From NCBI GenBank assembly GCA_033764055.1, contig JANRJI010000037.1, positions 114,918 through 178,917 on the forward strand: a DNA stretch of 64,000 bases, given 5' to 3'. This DNA is from Ga0077555 sp033764055. Lineage in GTDB: Bacteria > Pseudomonadota > Alphaproteobacteria > Rhizobiales > Hyphomicrobiaceae. Every line of letters begins with the position of its first letter. The first letter of the stretch is position 1. Made by a program: the position numbers and the translations under genes. Below the pieces are notes generated by a model that was not told the DNA's origin, made no database searches, and saw nothing but the letters and a program-made list of their open reading frames with translations. This document shows positions 25,240 to 32,976 of this stretch, one piece after another.

Positions 25240-25857
25240 ATGATCGCATCGTCACGACGGATTTCTGCACCATGGCTTTACGAGCTCCGCGAGGGCTCTG
25301 AGCAGCCCGCCTGCACCGCCAGCCGCTGGCCAGCTGCGCCTGTTGAGGATGGCTGGCTCGCCAGCCGCCTCGATCCGATAGCTGTGAGACGGCGGCTGCC
25401 TGCACAATCGACGCTGTTCGAGCCCGGCGACGCGGCCCGGCGCTACTACATGGTCGAATCCGGCAGGCTGCTGGTCAGGGGCGGAACCCTCGGGCAACCG
25501 CCGGCCATGACGATCGCCTGCGACGGGACATTGCTCATCTACGATTGCGGCGAGACGCACGTGGTCAGCTGCCATGTGGTCACCGCGAGTGTGGTGCTGG
25601 TGGTGGATCGGCGCCGGCTCGAGCGTGCCGCCGAAACCGATGCGGCGCTCATGGGGGCGTTGCGAAGCGCGCATGCCGGCGAGCTCGGCATGATCCTCAA
25701 GAGCTTGGGCATTACGCAGGTGCCGTATCGGTCGGTTCGACCGGGCGCACCGTCTCGCAGGATGAGGCAGCCTGAGCTCCGGCTCATCTCGGGACGCCCA
25801 CGGTCGGCCCTCGACGCCGGACCCGGCCGTTCGAGACCGGCGCACACCGGAAGCTGA
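25240..25857 (+). CDS. Cyclic-nucleotide-binding-like sensor protein lacking a DNA-binding domain
   Basis: A 205-residue protein. Residues 45-145 look like the CRP/FNR effector-binding barrel: RRRLPAQSTLFEPGDAARR followed by YYMVESGRLLVR, then VLVVDRRRLERAAETD leading to the dimer helix. The usual C-terminal winged helix is absent; the last 40 residues are Arg/Pro-rich. It therefore could sense a ligand or redox state and act through protein contacts. ATG 25240 has GAGGG six bases upstream. It lies among two-component genes. Confidence 0.65.
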   Translation: MIASSRRISAPWLYELREGSEQPACTASRWPAAPVEDGWLASRLDPIAVRRRLPAQSTLFEPGDAARRYYMVESGRLLVRGGTLGQPPAMTIACDGTLLIYDCGETHVVSCHVVTASVVLVVDRRRLERAAETDAALMGALRSAHAGELGMILKSLGITQVPYRSVRPGAPSRRMRQPELRLISGRPRSALDAGPGRSRPAHTGS

Positions 25858-25988
25858 ATGCACTCCTTTCCCGAAGCAGACCGTCCCTCCCCAAAGTGCT
25901 TCGGGATCTGCCGGGATCCGGATTCCCCCGATCCGGATCCCGGCCCCACTGCGACGACGTCTGTTGAAATTCAGCTCGTGAGGCTTTC

Positions 25989-26459
25989 ATGTCGACGGCA
26001 GGATGGTCGAGCAGCAGCGAAAAGCGATTGGACGCGGTGGCCGGTGGTCTTCCGGTCGAGCCTCCGCAGGATGCCCTGGCCGCACGAGCCGTGTCGCTGG
26101 AGGGAGTCTCTGTCCTGCTGGTCGAGGATTCCTGGCATATCGCAGTGGCCCTCAAATCGCTGCTCGAGAACGCGGGTCTCGTCGTCGACGGGCCGGCCGG
26201 CAGCCTCGCGCGAGCCAATGCCCTCCTCGATCAGCGCGCGCCGGACCTCGCCATCGTCGACATCAACATCAAGGGCCGGATGTCGTTCGACCTCATCGAC
26301 CGGCTCGCAGAGCGCTGTGTTCCGGTCATCGTGGTTTCGGGCTACGATGAAACGGCGCGCCTCGAAGGCAAGGTGGCGGCCAGTCTGCAGAAGCCGATCC
26401 GTGCAGGCGAGCTGCTTGCAGCGTTGCGGCGGGTGGTTATGACGCGGACGGCCTCGTGA
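25989..26459 (+). CDS. Single-domain response regulator
   Basis: A 156-residue receiver protein. After a 37-residue polar lead, the receiver (about 40-150) has Glu46/Asp47 (LLVEDSWH), phospho-acceptor Asp91 (AIVDINIKG), the Ser in VVSGYDE and Lys in LQKPIR. There is no output domain. Such proteins often pair with HWE kinases; the PAS-HWE kinase gene converges on it with 45 bases between the stops. Confidence 0.92.
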   Translation: MSTAGWSSSSEKRLDAVAGGLPVEPPQDALAARAVSLEGVSVLLVEDSWHIAVALKSLLENAGLVVDGPAGSLARANALLDQRAPDLAIVDINIKGRMSFDLIDRLAERCVPVIVVSGYDETARLEGKVAASLQKPIRAGELLAALRRVVMTRTAS

Positions 26460-26504
26460 CCGTGGGGATGGTGGACGTCGCGGGGCCCCGCGGGGGGCCG
26501 TGGC

Positions 26505-28307
26505 CTACTGGGACTGGGCCGCCACCTCCACCAGCGGCAGGCGCATGCGGCAGACGACGCCGGACGGCGGAAATCCGAGCTCGACCTGGCCGTCCAGCTC
26601 ATGGTGGAGCAGGCCGCGTATCGTGCTCATGCCGTATCCCTCCTGAGTAGGTGCCCTCACGATCGGGCCGTTCTCCTCCCGCCAGTCGATCTCCAGAACG
26701 CCTTGCTCGTCCGGGCCGGGCCGGCATTGCCAGCTCACGCTGACGCGACCTCCGGCGCTCGACAGCGCACCATACTTGGCCGCATTGGTCGCGAGCTCGT
26801 TGACGACGATGCTCAAGGCCTGGGTGGCGTCGGGGCTCAGCATGACCTCCGGGCCTGAAATGTGCAGATTGCCGTTCGACGCGTAGGCGTCCAGCTGGCT
26901 CGCGACGAGGGTGGCGAGTGGCGCACCCGACCAGTGCGAGCGGCTCAGGATCTCGTGAGCCCGCGACATGGAATCGACGCGGCTTTTCAGGGCCTCTACG
27001 AACGCGACCGTCGACATCGGCCCGTCAGCGGTGCGCTCGATCACGACGAGGAACCGCGCCAGGATGTTCTTCACGCGATGGTCGAGCTCCCGGACGAGCT
27101 CCCCGATGCGCTCCTCGTTGACCTTCAGATCGGTGATGTCGAGCGTCGAGCCGATGTATCCCAGATAGGTGCCGTCACCGGCGAAGCGGGCAAGACCGAT
27201 GGACTTCATCCACCGGTAGCTGCCGTCGGCACGAAGCAGGCGGCACTGCCCCTCGAATTGGCCGCGGCGTGCTCTGCACTCGGCGAACTGGGCGATATAG
27301 GCGTCGACGTCGTCGGGATGGACGAACCTGGTCCATGCGAGGCCCGCGAGCTCCGCCTCGGACTTGACCCCGACGAAATCCAGATAGGGCTTGTTGAAAT
27401 AGGTGCCTCCCGAGCCCTCCATCACCCAGATCAGCACCGGAGCCCGATCCGCCAGCAGGCGGAAACGCGCCTCGCTCTCGCGCAGTCGCAGCTCCGCCAG
27501 CTTGCGCTCTGTGATGTTGTGGCCAGTGCCGCGATAGCCTCTGAACCGCCCCTGCGAGTCGAAGATCGGATCGCCGTTCACCGACATCCAGATGATCTCG
27601 CCCTGCTCGTTCAACCGGCGATACTCGAGATTGCGGAACGGCTCGCGGCGGGCGAGCTGCCCGCGGTGCGCCTCCCACTCGGCCTCGCTGACCCCGATCA
27701 CCGGCAGCTCCCAGCGTCGCTTGCCGATGTGCGACGCTGGGCTCGAGCCCGCCAGGGTGACGACCGGATCCGATACCTCGGCGAAGCGCAGGCTCTCGTC
27801 CTGCTCCCAGTACCAGTCGCTCGACAGCTCGACGAGGGCCCGAAAACGGGCCTCGCTTTCCCGCAGCCGCTCCTGCGCGGCCTTCTGCTCCGTGATATCC
27901 GCGCACGCGCCGAGGACGCGGACGGCGCGGCGGCCGCTCGGGCCGTCGCGATATTCGACGCGCCCGTTCCAGGTCATCCAGCGGATCTCGCCGCCCGGCA
28001 GCACGAAGCGCAATTCCATCCGCACGCGACCCTCGCCGCCCGGAGCGAGGGCGTTCTCGTACTGGGCACGGATCGAGGCGACGTCGTCACGGTGGACGCG
28101 CTGCATGGCTGCTTCAACCGGCGCCGACTTCACGCCCGGAAAGCCCAGCATCTGCGACAGCTCCGGCGAGTAGTGAACGACGCCGCGCTCGACATCGATC
28201 AGGAACGTGCCGAGGCCGGCGGCGTCGATCGCCAGACGCAGCCATTGCGCGCTGTCACCGGCTTCGAGGCCGATCTCGGTGCCGTTTTCAGCCAAATGGT
28301 TGCTCAT
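26505..28307 (-). CDS. PAS-domain HWE-family sensor histidine kinase
   Basis: A 600-residue cytoplasmic kinase with three PAS domains (about 20-140, 150-272, 280-395; the PAC ends read DITEQ, NITERK and DITDLK). The HWE/HisKA_2-type domain has phospho-acceptor His410 in ELDHRVKNIL, and the WxE-like motif is in DWREENGP. The ATP-binding domain has the N-box VVNELATNAAKYGA and YGMSTIRGLL. HWE kinases are concentrated in Rhizobiales and often sense light or redox; no LOV Cys motif is seen here. ATG 28307 was chosen over the track-long start because the PAS region begins shortly after. Confidence 0.93.
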   Translation of the reverse strand: MSNHLAENGTEIGLEAGDSAQWLRLAIDAAGLGTFLIDVERGVVHYSPELSQMLGFPGVKSAPVEAAMQRVHRDDVASIRAQYENALAPGGEGRVRMELRFVLPGGEIRWMTWNGRVEYRDGPSGRRAVRVLGACADITEQKAAQERLRESEARFRALVELSSDWYWEQDESLRFAEVSDPVVTLAGSSPASHIGKRRWELPVIGVSEAEWEAHRGQLARREPFRNLEYRRLNEQGEIIWMSVNGDPIFDSQGRFRGYRGTGHNITERKLAELRLRESEARFRLLADRAPVLIWVMEGSGGTYFNKPYLDFVGVKSEAELAGLAWTRFVHPDDVDAYIAQFAECRARRGQFEGQCRLLRADGSYRWMKSIGLARFAGDGTYLGYIGSTLDITDLKVNEERIGELVRELDHRVKNILARFLVVIERTADGPMSTVAFVEALKSRVDSMSRAHEILSRSHWSGAPLATLVASQLDAYASNGNLHISGPEVMLSPDATQALSIVVNELATNAAKYGALSSAGGRVSVSWQCRPGPDEQGVLEIDWREENGPIVRAPTQEGYGMSTIRGLLHHELDGQVELGFPPSGVVCRMRLPLVEVAAQSQ

Positions 28308-28473
28308 GCCACACCAACGCCCTCTGGCCTGGCGACCTGCCGCCCCTTGGAGCGCGGACGGCACGCCCGCTCATTCTGCTGCCGCAACACAACGGCCACA
28401 GTCACGAAATCATAATGCATTTCCAGCCTTGTTCGAGACTGGTTCGCGCTCTTCTCACTCGCTCGACCAATCG

Positions 28474-29463
28474 ATGCGGCTGTGCGCCCGCGTCGAGGTC
28501 TCCTTCAGCAGCTCCGAGGCCACGCCAGTGCTGACACGTCGTCTGCTGCTCAAGGGTGCTCTGGCCGTCGCAGCCAGCGGGGCCAGTCTCGGCGCCTACG
28601 CGTTCGGCATCGAGCCACGTTTCCGCCTCGAGGTCACCAGATGGTCGGTCACCCCGCCACGGTGGCCGACGGGCCTCGAGTTGAAGCTCGTCGTCATTGC
28701 CGACATCCATGCGGGCGAGCCGTACATGCCGCCGGCGCGCATTGCAGAGATCGTCGACCGGGCCAATGCGCTGCTGCCTGACGCGATCCTGCTGCTCGGA
28801 GACTATGCTGCGGCCCACCGCTGGCAGACGCGCAAGGTGCCGGCGAGTGAATGGGCTTCCATCCTGCGGGGCCTCAGAGCCCCGCTCGGCGTCCACGCCG
28901 TGCTCGGCAACCACGACTGGTGGGACGATGCGGCCGCACAGCGGCGCCGGGGCGGTCCGGTCATAGGCCGCGTCGAGCTCGAGCGGGCCGGCATTCCGGT
29001 GTATGAGAACGACGCCGTGCGCCTGACGAAGGCCGGGCGGCCGTTCTGGATCGCCGGTCTCGGAGACCAGATCGCGCTGGTGACCGGCTGGCGCGGGAAG
29101 AAGGCCGTTTTCAAGGGAATGGACGACCTGAAAGGGACCATCTCACGGGTGACCGACGATGCGCCGGTCATCCTGATGGCGCATGAGCCTGACATATTCC
29201 CGAAGGTGCCATCGCGGGTCGCCCTTACCATCTCCGGGCACACCCACGGAGGTCAGGTGCGGCTCGCGGGCTATTCCCCTGTCGTGCCGTCGATGTACGG
29301 CAACCGCTACGCCTATGGGCACATCCTCGAGGGCGGCCGCCATCTCGTGGTCTCCGGTGGGCTCGGTTGCTCCAAGCTCCCCGTCCGCTTCGGCGTGCCA
29401 CCGGAGATCGTGGTCGTCGAGCTCGGCCGGCCGGGTGTCGCGCCGATCCTCACCCCCGCTTGA
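28474..29463 (+). CDS. Exported metallophosphoesterase (YkuE-like)
   Basis: A 329-residue calcineurin-like phosphoesterase. It starts with a Tat-type signal (TRRLLLKGALAVAASGASLG) and keeps the metal ligands: DIH (VIADIHAGE), GD (LLLGDYA), GNHD (LGNHDWWD), MAHEPD and GHTHGGQ. It should hydrolyse a phosphodiester or phospho-lipid outside the cytoplasm. The start is uncertain among ATG 28474 and a downstream GTG. Its last 14 bases overlap the soxB 3' end on the other strand. Confidence 0.92.
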   Translation: MRLCARVEVSFSSSEATPVLTRRLLLKGALAVAASGASLGAYAFGIEPRFRLEVTRWSVTPPRWPTGLELKLVVIADIHAGEPYMPPARIAEIVDRANALLPDAILLLGDYAAAHRWQTRKVPASEWASILRGLRAPLGVHAVLGNHDWWDDAAAQRRRGGPVIGRVELERAGIPVYENDAVRLTKAGRPFWIAGLGDQIALVTGWRGKKAVFKGMDDLKGTISRVTDDAPVILMAHEPDIFPKVPSRVALTISGHTHGGQVRLAGYSPVVPSMYGNRYAYGHILEGGRHLVVSGGLGCSKLPVRFGVPPEIVVVELGRPGVAPILTPA

Positions 29464-31162
29464 GCGTCACGGATGTCCGGGCAATGCCCTTGACGATCTT
29501 CTGCGCCTTGAGGTGACCGGCGACGACGTCCCAGACGGCGGGCCCTTCGAGGCCCTCGTTAACCGATCCCCAGCCGGCAACGACGTAGCTGCGGCCAGGG
29601 TCGATCGGCTGGCCGGTGCGCGACAGGGTCAGGTCCGAGATGCGGCTGCCGAGCGGGGCATCGGGGCGGATCACGAAGCTCATGCCTCCGACGCGCACCA
29701 TGTCGCCGCCCTGCTGGTAGTATGGGTCCGGGTTGAACAGGTTGTCGGCGACGTCCTCCAGGATGGTCTTGATGAAGGCGCCGCGGATAGGCAGGCGATA
29801 GACGGTCGGGTAGGTAATGGCGGTCGCGTTGTAGATGTCGTCCCAGGTGATCGCGTCGCCCGCCACCAGCGAGCCGCCCCAGCGGAAACCCGGTGACATG
29901 GAGATCTCCGCGTCGCGCTCGACCATGAGCGCATCGCAGATGAGATCGTCGAGCGTGCCGCCGAAATTGCCGCGGCGGTGGAGCGACGCCTCCGTGCGGG
30001 CAAGCTCGGTGGCGAGCATCCTGGCGTGCGGGGCCCGGATCTCGGAGACCAGGGCGGCCATGGTCGGGTCCGCCGGAATCGCGTCGGAGAGCACGGGGAT
30101 GAGCGTGTAGCTCCAGTCCGCGATGGCGCCCCGGCGCATGTCTACGTCCAGCCGCGACAAAAACTTGCCGTGCGATCCCGAGGCGACGATCAAGGTTCGC
30201 CCGACGCGCACCGGCTGCGGCAAGGCGTCGTGGGTGTGACCGGAGAGGATGACGTCGATCCCGGAGATGCGCCCGGCGAGCTTGCGGTCGACGTCGAAGC
30301 CGTTGTGGGACAGGAGGACGATCAGATCAGCGCCGGCTCGGCGGACCTGGGCCACGGTCCTGGCCAGCGCCAGCTCGCGGATGCCGAACCACCACTTCGG
30401 CACCATCCAGCGGGGGTTGGCGACGGCCGTCCACGGGAAGGCCTGACCGATCACGCCGATGCGCAGGCCACCCTTCTCGAACATGTGCCAGCCGTTGAAG
30501 ACCGGCTCCTCGAAGTCCGTGTCGCGGATGTTTCCGGCGAGGAACCGCGTGGGGGCGATGCCAGATCTGTGGACGCCGCCGAACAGCTCGACGACACGCT
30601 CGGCCCCGAGCGTGAACTCCCAGTGACCCGTCGTCGCCTCGATGCCGAGTGCACCAGCCACGCGAATCATGTCGCCGCCGCGCGAGCGCAGCGCCGTGTA
30701 GGAGCCCTGCAGCAGGTCGCCACCGTCAAGCAGCAGAACGCGGTCATTGCCGCGCTCCGCCCGGATGGCGCGCACCAGCGTCGCGAGCCGGTCCATGCCG
30801 CCGACGCGGCCGTAGGTCCGCGCCAGAGCCTCGAAATCCAGCGAGGAGAGCGCATAGGCCTCGGCGCTGCCCGGCTCGAGCCCATACGCTGCCAGCAGCT
30901 CCTTCCCGGTCAGATGCGGCGGCTGTCCCGCCATATCGCCAACGCCGATGTTGATGGCGGGCTCGCGGTAGTAGATGGGCTTGAGCTGTGCATGGGAGTC
31001 GGTCAAGTGCAGCAGCGTGATCTGGCCCGTCGAGCGGAACCGCATCAACTGGTCGAGGCCGATGCGCTGGCGGGCGGCGGCACGACCAAGGACGCCGTCA
31101 CCGCCAGTCAGCGCCGCGGTCGCGATGGCAACGGTCAGGAGCTCGCGTCTGGAGAGGCTCAC
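29450..31162 (-). CDS. soxB: Thiosulfohydrolase SoxB
   Basis: SoxB hydrolyses the SoxY-bound sulfonate, releasing sulfate, in the periplasmic Sox pathway. The 570-residue protein has a Tat signal (SRRELLTVAIATAALTGG) for export with its di-manganese centre, and the metallophosphoesterase ligands TDSHAQ, DGGDLLQG, GNIRDTD, LLSHNG and SGHTHD. The 5'-nucleotidase-type C-terminal domain follows (about 375-560, with TLDDLICDAL and AITYPTVYRLPI). It starts at GTG 31162 and lies 64 bases after soxX. Confidence 0.96.
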   Translation of the reverse strand: MSLSRRELLTVAIATAALTGGDGVLGRAAARQRIGLDQLMRFRSTGQITLLHLTDSHAQLKPIYYREPAINIGVGDMAGQPPHLTGKELLAAYGLEPGSAEAYALSSLDFEALARTYGRVGGMDRLATLVRAIRAERGNDRVLLLDGGDLLQGSYTALRSRGGDMIRVAGALGIEATTGHWEFTLGAERVVELFGGVHRSGIAPTRFLAGNIRDTDFEEPVFNGWHMFEKGGLRIGVIGQAFPWTAVANPRWMVPKWWFGIRELALARTVAQVRRAGADLIVLLSHNGFDVDRKLAGRISGIDVILSGHTHDALPQPVRVGRTLIVASGSHGKFLSRLDVDMRRGAIADWSYTLIPVLSDAIPADPTMAALVSEIRAPHARMLATELARTEASLHRRGNFGGTLDDLICDALMVERDAEISMSPGFRWGGSLVAGDAITWDDIYNATAITYPTVYRLPIRGAFIKTILEDVADNLFNPDPYYQQGGDMVRVGGMSFVIRPDAPLGSRISDLTLSRTGQPIDPGRSYVVAGWGSVNEGLEGPAVWDVVAGHLKAQKIVKGIARTSVTLKRG

Positions 31163-31226
31163 GGGCGCTTCGTGCTCTGGAGATGCGGGCTAAGCTCGCC
31201 GGCTGCCGGCGTCAGCCGCGGCTCGC

Positions 31227-31850
31227 TCATTTGTTTACCGGGCTTTCCGGGTCGATCAACAGCGCCACGAGATCCTTGATCTGCTCGACCGTGAGAATGC
31301 CATTAGCACCGAATCTCGGCATCAATGAGCACGCCACGACGGCCTGACTGTTGTAGATCTTCTCGTAGACGATGCGAGCATCGGCAGCGCCGGGCTTGTG
31401 CAGCTTGCCGTATCCCTTGAGTGCGACGCCGATGGTGCCGAAGCTCACCTCCTCGGGCGCAAGCTGATGACAGGCGTAGCAGTTGCCGCCGTTCTGGCGC
31501 TTGGAATCGTTATCGGTGAAGCGCAAGCCGTAGCCCGACTGCGCGATCCTCTCGCCACGTCGCCAGTCGCCGACGAAGTCTCCGTCCTGTGGATAGCGCA
31601 GGGTGGCTCGCTCGCGGCGCTTGATCTCGTCGGCGACCTCCTTGGGCGGCTGGTTCTTCCACGTGGCACAGGTGGCCATCGTCTGGTCCGGCACGAGGCG
31701 GGCGGCCCACTGGGGATTCGCTTCGGGGAAGGCCAGCCGCAGGGTACGCCTGAGCTGGCGCTCACCGACGGGCCGTGTCTCCCCCGCGATGGCGACGGTC
31801 ACCGCGGCGAGACCTAAACCAAGCAGCGTTACGAGCGTGACGTTGCGCAC
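31227..31850 (-). CDS. soxX: Sulfur oxidation c-type cytochrome SoxX
   Basis: SoxX is the electron-accepting haem subunit of SoxAX, which joins thiosulfate to the SoxY cysteine in the periplasm. The 207-residue precursor has a signal peptide (1-22), one haem c site Cys124-x2-Cys127-His128 (CYACHQ) and a likely Met axial ligand in CSLMPRFG. It starts at GTG 31850 with GAGGAG upstream. It follows soxA by 11 bases and is in the same operon. Confidence 0.95.
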   Translation of the reverse strand: MRNVTLVTLLGLGLAAVTVAIAGETRPVGERQLRRTLRLAFPEANPQWAARLVPDQTMATCATWKNQPPKEVADEIKRRERATLRYPQDGDFVGDWRRGERIAQSGYGLRFTDNDSKRQNGGNCYACHQLAPEEVSFGTIGVALKGYGKLHKPGAADARIVYEKIYNSQAVVACSLMPRFGANGILTVEQIKDLVALLIDPESPVNK

Positions 31851-31861
31851 GGCACCGCTCC

Positions 31862-32728
31862 TCAGCGCTTGAGACCGGGGGCGGCGACGACGCCGCCCTG
31901 GGCCTGTTTAACGAGCCACGCGGTGAGCGCGACGCTGACCTCGGACCCGAGCTTGAGCTCCGGCAGCCGCATCTGCCAGAAGCAATCGTAGAGGCGATGC
32001 TGTAGCGTCATGACGTGGGTTGCCGAAACGCGATAGGCCGGCCACTCGCCGACCACCCGGCGAGCCTCCTCCGGCGCCGCCAGATCCGCCAGCACCTGCC
32101 TGCGGATGCGCTTGCCGGGCGTGCCGTGACAGCTTGCGCAGGAGAAATCGAAGGGACCCATCCGGCGATTGAACAAGGCCTCGCCCAGAGCGACGGTGGC
32201 GCGCTCCCGCGGGTGCTCGAGGAGAGCGGCAAACGGCCTTCCCGCCGATCGGGACGCAACCCAGGTCGCGATGGCGCCAAGGTCCTTGACCGGCTCTGCG
32301 GCCAGGGGATGTGGCTGCTTGGTGATCGCGGCGGCATCGAGACCCTGCAGCCTCTCCATGCACCAGAGGATACGTGTCTCGGCATCCATGACACGCCCGG
32401 CGTCACGGAAGTAGCGTGGCAGCTCGGCATAGGCACCATCGACGACGCCCGGTCCTTTGCCGAGGTCGCAGCGCTCGAGAGATGCGTTGCGCGGGCCGCG
32501 CGCCTCCTTCCACAGTGCCGCCCCGCGATCGACGTCGAGATTGGCCGGGTTGGACCACGGATCGGCCTTGAGCATCGCCCGGAAGGATTCCAGGCCGCGG
32601 TCGATGGCGTCGGGCTCTGCGGCGGTGGCCAGCCGGGCGGCAGCGAAGGCGCCAGCAAGCGCCACGATGCAGGCCGCGAAGGCGAGCAGTCCGTGCAGCC
32701 GTGGACCTCGACGATGGTAACCAGCCAT
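31862..32728 (-). CDS. soxA: Sulfur oxidation c-type cytochrome SoxA (single CxxCH)
   Basis: SoxA is the catalytic partner of SoxX. The 288-residue precursor has a signal peptide (about 12-37) and one CxxCH haem site, Cys197-x2-Cys200-His201 (FSCASCHGTPG). Cys249 in YDCFWQMR is the expected persulfide haem-ligand Cys. Cys87 and Cys123 sit where dihaem SoxA proteins have their first haem, but here they do not make a CxxCH motif and may form a disulfide, so this is a mono-haem type. ATG 32728 has AAGGACG upstream. First gene of soxA-soxX-soxB. Confidence 0.94.
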   Translation of the reverse strand: MAGYHRRGPRLHGLLAFAACIVALAGAFAAARLATAAEPDAIDRGLESFRAMLKADPWSNPANLDVDRGAALWKEARGPRNASLERCDLGKGPGVVDGAYAELPRYFRDAGRVMDAETRILWCMERLQGLDAAAITKQPHPLAAEPVKDLGAIATWVASRSAGRPFAALLEHPRERATVALGEALFNRRMGPFDFSCASCHGTPGKRIRRQVLADLAAPEEARRVVGEWPAYRVSATHVMTLQHRLYDCFWQMRLPELKLGSEVSVALTAWLVKQAQGGVVAAPGLKR

Positions 32729-32976
32729 GCGCTTCGTCCTTGCACTCGGCACTCGGCCGCTGCCCGCGTGTCGTCCTCGTTCCGCGACCGCCAGCGCACG
32801 AGGGACGCGGCAGTGCCCGGCAGAGTAGCCGTTGACATCGTCCGCCGAGAACCGAAGTATCCGTAACGGAGCCATCCAGGGTCAACCGCCGCCTTCCTGG
32901 TTCCGGCGAGTTGGGCAGAACTTTCCATCCGGAACAGATCGTGCAGCAAAAGCTATCCCAGCCAACGGGCGCGCGC

